Source: Homoserinimonas aerilata (GTDB lineage: Bacteria; Actinomycetota; Actinomycetes; Actinomycetales; Microbacteriaceae). From it: 64,000 nt of DNA. The translations under genes and the position numbers were made by a program. The DNA is taken from NCBI RefSeq assembly GCF_006716125.1, contig NZ_VFOM01000001.1, positions 558,001-622,000 of the forward strand, given 5' to 3'. Below the pieces are notes generated by a model, which worked only from the letters and a program-made list of their open reading frames with translations, made no database searches and was not told the origin of the DNA. This document shows, piece by piece, positions 32,935 to 45,615 of the stretch (positions are counted from its first letter, which is position 1; every line of letters starts with the position of its first letter).

Positions 32935-33341
32935 GCATCGACATGATCCTCGACGTCGCCGCCAGCGTGTGTCTGATTCTGGGCGCCGCGTTCTCGCTGG
33001 CGGCTGGCATCGGACTGATCAGATTTCCGGATGCTCTCAGCAGGATGCACGCGGCCACCAAGCCGCAGGTGCTCGGCCTCATCCTGGTGCTGCTGGCGAT
33101 CGCGCTGAGTGAGCGCAGCTGGGCGGTTCTGCTCACGCTGGCGCCGATCCTGCTGTTCCAGATGCTCACGGCTCCCGTCTCGGCGCACATGATCGGCCGG
33201 GCCGCATACCGTGCCGGGAATGTGGACGAGCGCTACCTCTTCACCGATGAGCTCGATGAGGCGATCGACCGCGCCCAGGACCAGCGCGAGAAGGAGGAGC
33301 GGGAGCTCTCCGAACGCGAGCAGCGCGGCCGCGACGACTGA
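32931..33341 (+). CDS. mrpG: Na+/H+ antiporter subunit G
   Basis: This is a 136-residue protein with three helices and the MrpG motif GLIRFPDALSRMHAATKPQVLGLIL at about 28-52. The last 40 residues form a charged helical tail (DELDEAIDRAQDQREKEERELSEREQRG), probably coiled coil. The GTG start overlaps the mrpF stop; an ATG four codons later is an alternative. It completes a full A(B)CDEFG set that can exchange Na+ (and possibly K+) for protons. Confidence 0.9.
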   Translation: MSIDMILDVAASVCLILGAAFSLAAGIGLIRFPDALSRMHAATKPQVLGLILVLLAIALSERSWAVLLTLAPILLFQMLTAPVSAHMIGRAAYRAGNVDERYLFTDELDEAIDRAQDQREKEERELSEREQRGRDD

Positions 33342-33377
33342 AGTGAGGTGGCGGGCATGCCTCTCGCGGTTACGGCC

Positions 33378-33383
33378 TAAACT
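33378..33383 (+). promoter_or_regulatory. -10 element TAAACT, leaderless ilvD
   Basis: TAAACT ends six bases before the ATG at 33390 and no ribosome-binding site is present, so transcription and translation most likely begin at the same base. It is typical of the leaderless genes listed in this window. Confidence 0.55.
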
Positions 33384-33389
33384 TGGGCC

Positions 33390-35084
33390 ATGCCAGAGAA
33401 CGACATGAAGCCCCGCAGCCGCACCGTCACCGACGGAATCGAGGCGATGACCTCCCGCGGGATGCTCCGCGCCGTCGGGATGGGCGACGCCGACTGGGAT
33501 AAGCCTCAGATCGGCATTGCGAGCTCCTGGAACGAGATCACGCCGTGCAACCTCAGCCTCGGCCGCCTCGCGCAGGCAGCCAAGGAGGGCGTGCACGGCG
33601 GCGGTGGCTATCCGCTGCAGTTCGGCACCATCTCCGTCTCCGACGGCATCTCCATGGGCCATGAGGGCATGCACTTCTCCCTCGTCTCCCGTGAGGTCAT
33701 CGCCGACTCGGTCGAGACCGTCATGATGGCGGAGCGCCTCGACGGCTCGGTCGTGCTTGCCGGATGCGACAAGTCGATCCCCGGAATGCTGATGGCGGCC
33801 GCACGGCTGAACCTCGCATCCGTGTTCCTCTACGCGGGTTCGATCGCTCCGGGCTGGGTCAAGCTCAGCGACGGCACCGAGAAGGACATCACGATCATCG
33901 ACTCCTTCGAGGCGGTCGGCGCGGTCAAGGCAGGCCGGATGTCCGAGGCCGACGCCAAGCGCATCGAGTGCGCCTTCGCCCCGGGCGAGGGTGCGTGTGG
34001 TGGCATGTACACCGCCAACACCATGGCGAGCGTCGCCGAGGCTCTCGGCATGAGCCTGCCGGGTTCTGCATCCCCGGCTGCGGCCGATCGGCGCCGCGAC
34101 TACTACGCGCACCGCAGTGGTGAGGCCGTCGTCAACATGCTGCGTCTCGGCATCACGACGGGCGACATCCTGACCAAGAAGGCGTTCGAGAACGCGATCG
34201 CGGTCGGTATGGCCCTCGGTGGCTCGACGAACATCATCCTGCACCTGCTCGCTATCGCGAACGAGGCGGGCGTCGAGCTCACCCTCGACGACTTCAACCG
34301 CATCGGCGACAAGGTGCCTCACATCGGCGATCTCAAGCCCTTCGGCGCGTACGTCATGAACGACGTCGACCGCCACGGCGGTCTGCCTGTTCTCATGAAG
34401 GCGCTGCTCGACGCCGGCCTCATGCACGGAGACGCCCTCACGGTGACGGGCAAGACGATGGCCGAGAACCTGGCCGAGATGGACATCGACCCGCTCGACG
34501 GTGAGGTGCTGCGCACGCTCGACAACCCCATCCACGCGACGGGTGGTCTGGCCGTGCTCAAGGGTTCGTTCGCCCCCGAGGGTGCCGTCGTCAAGACCGC
34601 CGGATTCGACGCCGCCGTCTTCGAGGGACCGGCACGGGTGTTCGAGCGCGAGCGCGCCGCCATGGATGCCCTCACGGAGGGGCGCATCGGCAAGGGCGAC
34701 ATCGTCGTCATCCGCTATGAGGGCCCCAAGGGCGGCCCCGGAATGCGCGAGATGCTCGCCATCACGGCGGCCATCAAGGGCGCAGGGCTCGGTCAAGATG
34801 TACTACTCTTGACAGACGGTAGATTCTCAGGCGGCACAACCGGCCTGTGCATCGGCCACATAGCACCCGAAGCGGTCGACGCAGGTCCGATCGCATTCGT
34901 GCGCGATGGTGATCTGATACGGGTCGATATCGCAGCTCGCTCGCTCGACTTACTTGTCGATGAAGCTGAGCTGGCAGCCCGCCGTGACGGCTGGGCTCCC
35001 CTTCCCCCGCGCTACACCCGTGGCGTCCTCGCAAAGTATTCCAAGCTCGTGCGCTCCGCGTCGGAGGGCGCGGTCACGGGGTAG
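33390..35084 (+). CDS. ilvD: Dihydroxy-acid dehydratase
   Basis: This is a 564-residue iron-sulfur dehydratase acting in isoleucine and valine synthesis (2,3-dihydroxy acid to 2-keto acid). The cluster cysteines lie in [10 protein letters not shown] and [13 protein letters not shown]; the substrate region [14 protein letters not shown] and the C-terminal [17 protein letters not shown] are intact. Length is normal. It lies just upstream of ilvBN but has its own leaderless promoter. Codons from about 34781 to 34977 are strikingly unlike the rest (CTA, TTA, AGA, ATA, GTA, CAA), including a TTA at 34950, although the protein sequence stays conserved; see findings. Confidence 0.96.
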   Translation: MPENDMKPRSRTVTDGIEAMTSRGMLRAVGMGDADWDKPQIGIASSWNEITPCNLSLGRLAQAAKEGVHGGGGYPLQFGTISVSDGISMGHEGMHFSLVSREVIADSVETVMMAERLDGSVVLAGCDKSIPGMLMAAARLNLASVFLYAGSIAPGWVKLSDGTEKDITIIDSFEAVGAVKAGRMSEADAKRIECAFAPGEGACGGMYTANTMASVAEALGMSLPGSASPAAADRRRDYYAHRSGEAVVNMLRLGITTGDILTKKAFENAIAVGMALGGSTNIILHLLAIANEAGVELTLDDFNRIGDKVPHIGDLKPFGAYVMNDVDRHGGLPVLMKALLDAGLMHGDALTVTGKTMAENLAEMDIDPLDGEVLRTLDNPIHATGGLAVLKGSFAPEGAVVKTAGFDAAVFEGPARVFERERAAMDALTEGRIGKGDIVVIRYEGPKGGPGMREMLAITAAIKGAGLGQDVLLLTDGRFSGGTTGLCIGHIAPEAVDAGPIAFVRDGDLIRVDIAARSLDLLVDEAELAARRDGWAPLPPRYTRGVLAKYSKLVRSASEGAVTG

Positions 35085-35129
35085 CTTCGCGCTTCCAACC
35101 ATTCGTGCCGACACATTAGGAACCGACTC

Positions 35130-36920
35130 ATGTCAGCGGATTCGCCGCCCATTCCCACCCCCACATCACCGACGCCTGAGATCCTCACAGGGTCTGGCGC
35201 CATCCTCCGTTCGCTCGAGAAGCTGGGCGTCACCGACGTCTTCGGCCTCCCGGGGGGCGCCATCATGCCGTTCTACGACGAGCTGATGTCATCCACCGCC
35301 ATCCGCCACATCCTGGTCCGCCACGAGCAGGGTGCCGGTCACGCTGCCGAGGGTTACGCATCATCCACCGGCAGGGTCGGCGTCGCGATCGCCACCTCCG
35401 GCCCCGGTGCGACCAACCTGGTCACCGCAATCGCCGACGCCTACATGGATTCGGTGCCGCTGCTCGCGATCACGGGTCAGGTCTTCTCGACCCTCATGGG
35501 CACGGATGCGTTCCAGGAGGTCGACATCGTCGGCATCACCATGCCGATCACCAAGCACTCCTTCCTGGTGTCCAAGCCTGAGGATGTGCCGGCGACGATC
35601 GCGGCCGCGTACCAGATCGCCACGACGGGCCGCCCCGGCCCTGTGCTGATCGACGTCACCAAGGACTGCCAGCAGAATCTGGCGCCCTTCGTGTGGCCGC
35701 CGAAGGTCGACCTGCCCGGCTACCGCCCGGTGAGCAAGGCGCACGGCAAGCAGATCCAGGCGGCGGCACAACTGCTCGTCGAGGCGAAGCGGCCGGTGCT
35801 CTATGTCGGCGGCGGCGTCATCCGTGCCGAGGCATCCGCTGAGCTGAAGGTTCTTGCGGAGGCGACGGGCGCGCCCGTCGTGACGACGCTCATGGCTCGC
35901 GGCGCGTTCCCCGATTCGCACGAGCAGCACCTGGGTATGCCCGGAATGCACGGAACGGTTCCGGCGGTGCTCGCGCTGCAGGAGTCCGACCTGATCGTGT
36001 CGCTCGGGGCCCGCTTCGACGACCGCGTCACCGGCAAGCCGAGCGAGTTCGCCCCGCACGCCAAGATCGTGCATGTCGACATCGACCCCGCAGAGATCGG
36101 CAAGATCCGTGCGGCGGATGTTCCCATCGTCGGCGATGCCAAGGATGTCATCGTCGATCTGACCGCAGCGTTCGCACAGGCGAGCGCCTCCGCCACGCCG
36201 GACATCTCGGCATGGTGGGCCCGCCTGAATGCGCTGCGGGAGCAGTATCCGCTCGGCTATGACGAGCCGGAGGACGGCCTGCTCTCTCCGCAGTACGTGA
36301 TCGAGCGTGTCGGTGCCATCACCGGCCCCGAGGGCATCTACGCGGCGGGTGTCGGCCAGCACCAGATGTGGGCCGCGCAGTTCATCAAATACGAGCGGCC
36401 GAATGCGTGGCTCAACTCGGGCGGCGCGGGAACGATGGGCTACGGCGTGCCTGCGGCGATGGGTGCGAAGGTCGCCAACCCTGACCGCACGGTCTGGGCG
36501 ATCGACGGCGACGGATGCTTCCAGATGACCAATCAGGAGCTTGCGACCTGCACGATCAACGAGATCCCCATCAAGGTCGCGATCATCAACAACTCCTCGC
36601 TGGGCATGGTGCGCCAGTGGCAGACGCTGTTCTACAACGGCCGCCACTCCTTCACCGACCTGAACACCGGTCATGACACCGTTATGGTGCCCGACTTCGT
36701 GAAGCTGGCTGAGGCGTACGGTGCCCTAGCCATCCGCGTCACCAAGAAAGAAGAGGTCGACGCGGCGATCAAGCTCGCGAACGAGACCAACGACCGCCCC
36801 GTGGTGATCGACTTCATCGTCAGTCGCGACGCGATGGTGTGGCCGATGGTGCCGCAGGGCGTCGGCAATTCGTCGGTGCAGTATGCGCGTGACAACGCGC
36901 CGGCATGGGAAGAGGAGTAA
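35130..36920 (+). CDS. ilvB: Acetolactate synthase, large catalytic subunit
   Basis: This is a 596-residue thiamine-diphosphate enzyme that makes acetolactate or acetohydroxybutyrate, the first common step of the Ile/Val pathway. The order is the N-terminal TPP domain with [14 protein letters not shown] and the catalytic Glu in [14 protein letters not shown], the central FAD domain, and the C-terminal [27 protein letters not shown] cofactor motif. The start is ATG 35130, 45 bases after ilvD. ilvN follows 4 bases after the stop. No attenuator-like leader is visible upstream. Confidence 0.97.
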   Translation: MSADSPPIPTPTSPTPEILTGSGAILRSLEKLGVTDVFGLPGGAIMPFYDELMSSTAIRHILVRHEQGAGHAAEGYASSTGRVGVAIATSGPGATNLVTAIADAYMDSVPLLAITGQVFSTLMGTDAFQEVDIVGITMPITKHSFLVSKPEDVPATIAAAYQIATTGRPGPVLIDVTKDCQQNLAPFVWPPKVDLPGYRPVSKAHGKQIQAAAQLLVEAKRPVLYVGGGVIRAEASAELKVLAEATGAPVVTTLMARGAFPDSHEQHLGMPGMHGTVPAVLALQESDLIVSLGARFDDRVTGKPSEFAPHAKIVHVDIDPAEIGKIRAADVPIVGDAKDVIVDLTAAFAQASASATPDISAWWARLNALREQYPLGYDEPEDGLLSPQYVIERVGAITGPEGIYAAGVGQHQMWAAQFIKYERPNAWLNSGGAGTMGYGVPAAMGAKVANPDRTVWAIDGDGCFQMTNQELATCTINEIPIKVAIINNSSLGMVRQWQTLFYNGRHSFTDLNTGHDTVMVPDFVKLAEAYGALAIRVTKKEEVDAAIKLANETNDRPVVIDFIVSRDAMVWPMVPQGVGNSSVQYARDNAPAWEEE

Positions 36921-36924
36921 GGCC

Positions 36925-37431
36925 ATGAGTCACGTCCTGTCACTTCTCGTAGAAGACAAGCCCGGCCTGCTCACGCGCGTCGCGGGCCTCTTCGCCCGTC
37001 GCGGGTTCAACATCGAGAGCCTCGCCGTCGGCAAGAGCGAGATCCCCGGCCTGTCGCGCATCACCGTTGTGGTGGATGTCGAGGAGGCCCCGCTCGAGCA
37101 GGTCACCAAGCAGCTCAACAAGCTGATCAACGTGATCAAGGTCGTCGAGCTCGACCCCGGCCAGACGGTGCAGCGTGAGCACATGCTGATCAAGGTGAAG
37201 GTCGACAACTCGTCCCGCAGCCAGATCCTGGAGGCGGCTACGCTGTTCCGGGCACGCATCGTCGATGTGGCCACGGATGCCGTGGTCATCGAGGTGACCG
37301 GCGACACCGCCAAGACGCAGGCCCTGCTGCGCGTGCTTGAGCCGTATGGCATCAAGGAGATCGCGCAGTCCGGCCTGCTGGCCATCGGGCGCGGCGGCAA
37401 GAGCATCACCGAAAGAGTCTTCAAGAGCTAG
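36925..37431 (+). CDS. ilvN: Acetolactate synthase, small regulatory subunit
   Basis: This is a 168-residue regulatory subunit. An ACT domain at residues 1-78 starts HVLSLLVEDKPGLLTRVAGLFARRGFNIESLAVG, where valine binds. A second conserved domain at 85-165 ends KEIAQSGLLAIGRG. It gives valine feedback inhibition to IlvB by known biology of the family. ATG 36925 follows GGAGTAAGGCC. Confidence 0.96.
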   Translation: MSHVLSLLVEDKPGLLTRVAGLFARRGFNIESLAVGKSEIPGLSRITVVVDVEEAPLEQVTKQLNKLINVIKVVELDPGQTVQREHMLIKVKVDNSSRSQILEAATLFRARIVDVATDAVVIEVTGDTAKTQALLRVLEPYGIKEIAQSGLLAIGRGGKSITERVFKS

Positions 37432-38553
<1,122 letters not shown>

Positions 38554-38562
38554 TTGTACGCG

Positions 38563-38596
38563 GGTTGAGGAGGCCGCCCGCGGCCGTCTCGAAACC
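38563..38596. repeat. Hairpin-forming intergenic repeat, copy 2
   Basis: This 34-base element begins GGTTGAGGAGG and ends CGTCTCGAAACC. It shares the GGCCGC-CC-GCGGCC core with copy 1. Position 2 and its partner position 33 change together (A-T in copy 1, G-C in copy 2), which supports folding. Confidence 0.75.
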
Positions 38597-38606
38597 CAAT
38601 ACCCGA

Positions 38607-38635
38607 AGGGCCGCACGCCGAGCGCGTGCGGCCCT
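38607..38635 (+). terminator. Intrinsic terminator after ilvC
   Basis: GGGCCGCACGC (38608-38618) pairs perfectly with GCGTGCGGCCC (38624-38634) around a 5-base loop, with an outer A-T pair and a short TTT. It ends ilvC transcription 20 bases before the next start codon. Confidence 0.8.
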
Positions 38636-38645
38636 TTGCCGTGCC

Positions 38646-38651
38646 TAGGAT
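38646..38651 (+). promoter_or_regulatory. -10 element TAGGAT, leaderless dienelactone hydrolase gene
   Basis: TAGGAT ends 6 bases before ATG 38658 and follows the ilvC terminator directly, so it most likely drives the next gene as a leaderless message. Confidence 0.5.
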
Positions 38652-38657
38652 GAGCGG

Positions 38658-39353
38658 ATGGCTGAGATCTCTTTCCAGAATGTGACCTTCGAGTCGGCGG
38701 GCGGCGAGGCTCACGGGTACCTGTCGCTTCCCGAGTCGGGCAGCGGCCCCGGCGTTATCGTCATTCAGGAGTGGTGGGGGCTGACCGAGCACATCCGCGA
38801 TGTCGCCGACAGGCTCGCTTCGGAGGGTTTTGTCGCGCTCGCCCCTGACCTCTACGGCGGCAGGGTCGCGCACGATGCGGAGGAGGCGGGGCGGATGATG
38901 AAGCAGCTGCCCGAGGAGGAGGGCGCACGGTTGTTGGCCGGTGCGGTCGACTACCTGCTCGCATCCGATGCTGTGACGAGCGCCACTGTTGGGGCGACGG
39001 GCTTCTGCATGGGCGGCGGTTTTGTTCTCGCGTTGGCGGCGCAGCAGGGCGAGCGCATCGGTGCGGCTGTTCCCTTCTACGGTGTGGGGCAGGGTGTGCC
39101 GTCGTCATATGAGGGCGTGCGGGCGGCCGTGCAGGGGCACTACGCGGAGCACGATCGCGGCTATCCGGTGGAGAAGGCGCGGCTTCAGGAGCAGCAGATC
39201 CGCGACGAGTCGGGCGCCGAGGTCGAGTTCTTCTACTATGACGCCGCGCATGCGTTCCACAACGACGCGAACCCGTCAGGCAACTACAACGCGGATGCGG
39301 CGAGCCTGGCCTGGTCGCGAGCGGTCGAGTTCCTGCGCACCAAGGTGCGCTGA
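38658..39353 (+). CDS. Dienelactone hydrolase-family protein
   Basis: This is a 231-residue alpha/beta hydrolase. The nucleophile is Cys117 in GATGFCMGGGF; the acid lies near GHYAEHD and the His in YDAAHAFHN completes the Cys-Asp-His triad. It matches carboxymethylenebutenolidase-like enzymes, but many family members act outside aromatic degradation. No other ring-cleavage genes are nearby. It is cytosolic and monocistronic, between two terminator-like elements. Confidence 0.9.
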   Translation: MAEISFQNVTFESAGGEAHGYLSLPESGSGPGVIVIQEWWGLTEHIRDVADRLASEGFVALAPDLYGGRVAHDAEEAGRMMKQLPEEEGARLLAGAVDYLLASDAVTSATVGATGFCMGGGFVLALAAQQGERIGAAVPFYGVGQGVPSSYEGVRAAVQGHYAEHDRGYPVEKARLQEQQIRDESGAEVEFFYYDAAHAFHNDANPSGNYNADAASLAWSRAVEFLRTKVR

Positions 39354-39376
39354 GCCCCGCCGCCCCACGCGCGCCG

Positions 39377-39444
39377 ACAATGTGCGGCTTTTATGTGGAT
39401 GTGCGCCTACGGGCACGCATATTGACACAAAACCTGCACATCGT
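39377..39444. repeat. 29-bp imperfect inverted repeat, intergenic
   Basis: The left arm 39377-39405 and right arm 39416-39444 match at 22 of 29 positions around a 10-base loop. The right end touches the stop of the DoxX gene, and the left end lies 24 bases after the hydrolase stop. It may act as a terminator for both convergent genes, or be a mobile palindromic element. Confidence 0.65.
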
Positions 39445-39840
39445 TCAGAGCGGCCAGACGGCGAACAGCACGAGCGCGATGAGCACGATCTGGCCGATCA
39501 GTCGCGGCACGAGTGGCACAGCGACTCTGCCGAACTTCTCGGGGCGTCTCGCCGCGTAGGAGTTGGCGGGGAACACAGCGATGAGGAGCAACGCGAGGCA
39601 GACCCCGGCGGTGACTGTCGTAGCCGGGATAAGTAGGCCGATGCCTCCGGCGATCTCGAGCACGCCGGTGATCACGACGAGATTGCGGGGGCTGAGCATC
39701 CCGGCCCAGCGCAGCCGCGGCGGGATCATCGCCGCCATGGTGCGCTTCACGGTGGGCACGAAGTGGGATGCGCCCATTCCGATGAACACGAGGGCGAGGG
39801 CGATGCGGATGATCGTCTGAACGGTTTCGAGCATCGTCAC
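39445..39840 (-). CDS. DoxX-family membrane protein
   Basis: This is a 131-residue protein with four helices, typical of the DoxX/MauE-like family (IIRIALALVFIGMGASHFVP at 10-29 and LVVITGVLEIAGGIGLLIPA at 54-73). The conserved Glu of the third segment is present. GTG 39840 and ATG 39834 are both possible starts. The role in redox or membrane stress in other actinobacteria is only loosely known. Confidence 0.82.
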   Translation of the reverse strand: MTMLETVQTIIRIALALVFIGMGASHFVPTVKRTMAAMIPPRLRWAGMLSPRNLVVITGVLEIAGGIGLLIPATTVTAGVCLALLLIAVFPANSYAARRPEKFGRVAVPLVPRLIGQIVLIALVLFAVWPL

Positions 39841-39875
39841 AGTCTGCCCCGTCCCGGCGGCGGTAGAGTCGAGGC

Positions 39876-40283
39876 GTGAGCAGGCATCCGGATGACGACG
39901 ACGAGGCCCTGCGCTGGGACGGCGACGAGGTCGATCACATTGCGGCGCGCCCCGATACCGCCACCGCAGCGACGGCGGATGCGATCGCGCCGGCCACGGG
40001 GTCGGCTCTCCTGGTCGTGTACGGCATCTTCGCGGGCGCCTACCTGCTCTTCGTGGTGGGCTGGATCATCGCGGTCGGGCAGAGCAGCGTCTCGCTCGGC
40101 AATCTGTTCTTCGAGATCATGTACCAGTTCGGCGAGTTCCTGGCGATCGCGTCGCCCGCGATCTGGCTGGGCACGGTGCTGCTGCTGACGCGCGGCGCAC
40201 GGCCGGTGTGGCGCATCCTGTGGCTGCTGCTCGGTCTTGTGCTGGTCGCGCCGTGGCCGTTCATTCTGGGGGCCGCATCATGA
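39876..40283 (+). CDS. Small membrane protein with acidic N-terminus, unknown
   Basis: This is a 135-residue protein. The first 40 residues are acidic and probably cytoplasmic (HPDDDDEALRWDGDEVDH). Three hydrophobic segments follow at 45-68, 80-105 and 112-130. TAGAGT lies six bases before the GTG 39876, so it looks leaderless. It overlaps the next small membrane gene (ATGA). No family is recognised; the pair probably forms a complex. Confidence 0.7.
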   Translation: MSRHPDDDDEALRWDGDEVDHIAARPDTATAATADAIAPATGSALLVVYGIFAGAYLLFVVGWIIAVGQSSVSLGNLFFEIMYQFGEFLAIASPAIWLGTVLLLTRGARPVWRILWLLLGLVLVAPWPFILGAAS

Positions 40284-40633
40284 GCGAGCAGCAGGAGAAG
40301 CCGGTGGTGACGAGGAGGGCCGGATGGCTCACCGCCGTCATCATGATCGCTTTCGGTCTGTTCTATGCCTACGACCTGTTCGAGGCCGTGTCGAACGTGG
40401 TCGGGGTTCCGGCGCAGATCGCCGAGTTCAACAGGTTCCTCATCGAGAACGATGTCGAGCCACAGCCGGTGCCGTGGGCTGTGCTCGTCGCCAATCTGCT
40501 GTTGCCGCCGATCGCCTATGTCGCGGCGTGGCTGCTGGGGCGTCGCAGGGGCGTGCTGATGCAGGTGCTGCTCTTCGCGCTCGGGCTGGCCGTCGTCGCG
40601 GCACTGAGCCTCACCCTGACCGCCCTGGTCTGA
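40280..40633 (+). CDS. Small membrane protein, unknown
   Basis: This is a 117-residue protein with three hydrophobic segments (residues 15-38, 65-85 and 92-115) and a soluble loop (VPAQIAEFNRFLIENDVEPQPVP). It starts inside the previous gene. No known motif is seen. The preserved start-stop overlap is the main evidence that the two belong together. Confidence 0.68.
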   Translation: MSEQQEKPVVTRRAGWLTAVIMIAFGLFYAYDLFEAVSNVVGVPAQIAEFNRFLIENDVEPQPVPWAVLVANLLLPPIAYVAAWLLGRRRGVLMQVLLFALGLAVVAALSLTLTALV

Positions 40634-40682
40634 GCATCCGCAGTCCTGGCGTCACATCGTCGGCGCGGCATATTCGGTGCAC

Positions 40683-40688
40683 TAAACT
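40683..40688 (+). promoter_or_regulatory. -10 element of serA
   Basis: TAAACT lies 63 bases before the GTG at 40752 and predicts a leader of about 57 bases. No attenuator or riboswitch-like fold was recognised in that leader. Confidence 0.4.
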
Positions 40689-40751
40689 GGCGGCACCGCG
40701 CCCGCGTGCGCCGCGGCATCCACCCCCACCCCCGACGAATGGATCCGATTC

Positions 40752-42344
40752 GTGGCAAAGCCGGTCGTGCTGATCGCTGAAGAGCTCTCTCCTGCAACTG
40801 TCGAGGCCTTGGGCCCCGATTTCGACATCCGATCCGTGGATGGCACTGACCGTCCGGCGCTTCTTGCGGCGCTGGCCGAGGCATCCGCCGTGTTGATCCG
40901 TTCGGCCACGAAGATGGACGAGGAGGCGATCGCTGCGGGCAAGCAGTTGAAGGTCATCGCCCGTGCCGGTGTGGGGCTCGACAATGTCGACATCAAGGCG
41001 GCGACCACGGCTGGCGTCATGGTCGTGAACGCGCCCACCTCGAATGTGATCTCGGCGGCGGAGCTTGCGGTCGGTCACATTCTGAGTCTCGCCCGGTTCA
41101 TCCCTGAGGCGAACCAGTCGATGAAGGCGGGGGAGTGGAAGCGCTCCAAGTACACCGGCATCGAGTTGTTCGAGAAGACGATCGGCATTGTCGGTCTGGG
41201 CCGCATCGGCACCCTGGTCGCGCAGCGTCTGGCGGGCTTCGGCGCGAACCTCATCGCCTATGACCCCTATGTGACGCCGACGCGCGCGCAGCAGTTGGGT
41301 GTGCAGGTTGTGAGCCTCGACGAGCTCATCGAGCAGTCTGACTTCATCACGATCCACATCCCGAAGACCCCCGAGACGACGGGGCTGTTCGGCGCGGCCG
41401 AGTTCGCGAAGGCGAAGCCGACCCTGCGCATCGTCAACTGCAGCCGTGGCGGCATCATCGACGAGGAGGCGCTGTTCGAGGCGCTGTCGACGAAGCGCAT
41501 TGCGGCGGCCGGTCTCGATGTGTTCGTGAACGAGCCGCCGAAGGATTCTCCTCTGTCGACGCTCGAGAACATCGTTCTGACCCCGCACCTGGGTGCGTCG
41601 ACCGATGAGGCGCAGGAGAAGGCGGGCGTCTCGGTTGCCAAGTCTGTGCGTCTGGCGCTCGACGGCGAGCTCGTCCCCGACGCGGTGAACGTCGCCGGTG
41701 GTGTCATCGACGAGACGGTGCGCCCCGGCATCCCGCTCATGGAGAAGCTGGGCCAGGTCTTCAGCGGCCTCGCGCAGGGCCCGGTCAGCAGTGTCGACAT
41801 CGAGATCCGCGGCGAGATCGCCGAGCTCGACGTCAAGGTTCTCAAGCTTGCGGCGCTCAAGGGCATCTTCACGAATGTCGTGAGCGAGTCGGTGTCGTAT
41901 GTGAATGCGCCGCTTCTGGCGGAGCAGCGCGGCATCGAGGTTCGCCTGGTGACGGATGCCGTGAGCGACGAATACCGCAACCTTCTGACGATCCGTGGCG
42001 GGCTGACCGATGGCACTCAGGTGTCTGTCTCGGGCACGCTGACGGGCACGAAGCAGGTCGAGAAGATCGTCGAGATCAATGGCTACGACGTGGAGCTGCC
42101 CATCGCGAAGCACCACATCGTGATGGTCTACACCGACCGCCCCGGCATTGTGGCGGTGTTCGGTAAGGAGTTCGGCGAGGCCGGCATCAACATCGCGGGC
42201 ATGCAGATCAGCCGCCGTGCGGCCGGTGGCCAGGCGCTCAGCGTTCTGACGATCGACTCGCCGGCACCTGACGGTCTGCTCGAGGCGGTCCGCTCTGCGA
42301 TCGACGCCGAGGTTCTGCAGGAGATCGACATCACGGAGGCGTAG
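40752..42344 (+). CDS. serA: D-3-phosphoglycerate dehydrogenase (long, with ACT domain)
   Basis: This is a 530-residue first enzyme of serine synthesis. Residues 1-310 are the 2-hydroxyacid dehydrogenase fold with GLGRIGTLVAQRLAGFG (NAD binding), and the catalytic Arg (NCSRGGIIDEE), Glu and His (ENIVLTPHLGAST) in place. An intervening domain at about 320-450 and a C-terminal ACT domain (IVMVYTDRPGIVAVFGKEFGEAG) give serine feedback, as in mycobacterial SerA. The GTG start gives family length. It is monocistronic. Confidence 0.96.
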   Translation: MAKPVVLIAEELSPATVEALGPDFDIRSVDGTDRPALLAALAEASAVLIRSATKMDEEAIAAGKQLKVIARAGVGLDNVDIKAATTAGVMVVNAPTSNVISAAELAVGHILSLARFIPEANQSMKAGEWKRSKYTGIELFEKTIGIVGLGRIGTLVAQRLAGFGANLIAYDPYVTPTRAQQLGVQVVSLDELIEQSDFITIHIPKTPETTGLFGAAEFAKAKPTLRIVNCSRGGIIDEEALFEALSTKRIAAAGLDVFVNEPPKDSPLSTLENIVLTPHLGASTDEAQEKAGVSVAKSVRLALDGELVPDAVNVAGGVIDETVRPGIPLMEKLGQVFSGLAQGPVSSVDIEIRGEIAELDVKVLKLAALKGIFTNVVSESVSYVNAPLLAEQRGIEVRLVTDAVSDEYRNLLTIRGGLTDGTQVSVSGTLTGTKQVEKIVEINGYDVELPIAKHHIVMVYTDRPGIVAVFGKEFGEAGINIAGMQISRRAAGGQALSVLTIDSPAPDGLLEAVRSAIDAEVLQEIDITEA

Positions 42345-42432
42345 CGGATGCCTGCCCGCCCGTAACATTGTCGGGTCGGGCGATGCCGACCGCGGTTGCG
42401 GGGGTGTGGCCTGCGCGACTGAGGGAGGCACC

Positions 42433-44835
<2,403 letters not shown>

Positions 44836-44876
44836 CGGCACCAGTGACTGACGGCAGCCGCGGCTGTCGGCAACGG

Positions 44877-44913
44877 AAACGGCCCGGACCCCTTGGGGGA
44901 GTCCGGGCCGTTT
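44877..44913 (+). terminator. Strong intrinsic terminator after the UvrA paralog
   Basis: AAACGGCCCGGAC (44877-44889) pairs with GTCCGGGCCGTTT (44901-44913) over 13 perfect base pairs around an 11-base loop. It lies between convergent genes, so it can stop both. Confidence 0.85.
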
Positions 44914-44934
44914 CGGCTGAGGTGGGGTGCCGGT

Positions 44935-45297
44935 CTAGACCATGCCGGGCACGACGACGGCGACAACGATGTTGACGATCGTGAGAAGCCCGATGATGCC
45001 GAGCACGGCGTTGGAGACCGGCTTCTTCTTGCGGTTCACGAGCGCGAGCACGTAGATGACAACCACAACGAGGAGCTTGATGCCGATCTTCATGTGGTTG
45101 ACGTCGCCGTCGCCCATCTCGGCGAGCCCGGTGAGGAGCAGGCCGGTGACGAGCTGGGTGAGCGCACCGTGCAGGATCGCCGGGTTGATCACCGCCGACT
45201 TCGTCTTGAAGGACTTCATCTGGGTGAGGAAGCCGCCCAACAGTGAGGCGAGGCCGATGAAGTGAAGGATGACGAGTACGTCGCGCAGGATCTCCAT
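44935..45297 (-). CDS. Conserved integral membrane protein, unknown
   Basis: This is a 120-residue protein with four helices (residues 5-28, 43-62, 70-90 and 98-118) and short basic loops such as MKSFKTKS and NRKKKP. It resembles small actinobacterial proteins with no assigned role. Its HFIGLASLLGGFLTQ start and HGALTQLVTGLLLTG pattern recall heme-copper-assembly or DUF2269-like membrane proteins, but I would not assign one. It is monocistronic. Confidence 0.72.
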   Translation of the reverse strand: MEILRDVLVILHFIGLASLLGGFLTQMKSFKTKSAVINPAILHGALTQLVTGLLLTGLAEMGDGDVNHMKIGIKLLVVVVIYVLALVNRKKKPVSNAVLGIIGLLTIVNIVVAVVVPGMV

Positions 45298-45354
45298 GTG
45301 GAGAGTCTACCTGACGTAGAAGTCAGCAACCCTGCTGTCGGTCAGACCCTGCGG

Positions 45355-45615
45355 TCAGTGAAGCTCTGTGGTGCCCGAGTCGCTGCGCGTCTCCCGCTCC
45401 ACGACCTGCTCGCCCGCTCCGTCGACCCGGCGCACTGTCTCCACCGACGAGCGCTTGCGCATCACGAGGATGAGGGAGATGACGAAGACGATGAAGCCGG
45501 CACCCATGAGGATGTAGCCGATGAGGTCCAGATTGGCCCACTCGACCTCGAAGTTCAGCGCGAACGTGACAATGGCGCCGACGACGAAGAGAAAGATTCC
45601 TGTTCCGATACCCAT
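45355..45615 (-). CDS. DUF6458-family small membrane protein
   Basis: This is an 86-residue protein with two helices (MGIGTGIFLFVVGAIVTFAL and LDLIGYILMGAGFIVFVISLIL) and a charged C-terminal tail. The start MGIGTGIFLFxVGAI and the spacing to the second helix are characteristic of DUF6458. The function is unknown. It is divergent from leuB with 177 bases between starts. Confidence 0.82.
   Translation of the reverse strand: MGIGTGIFLFVVGAIVTFALNFEVEWANLDLIGYILMGAGFIVFVISLILVMRKRSSVETVRRVDGAGEQVVERETRSDSGTTELH

Noticed and set aside
32838..34796. 652-codon minus-strand frame opposite mrpG and ilvD
   Set aside because: Same shadow effect; the plus-strand enzymes are certain and no start or promoter fits.
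34809..34825. Internal promoter in ilvD because of TTGACA
   Set aside because: TTGACA at 34809-34814 has no -10 box at 16-18 bases; TAGATT at 34820 is too close.
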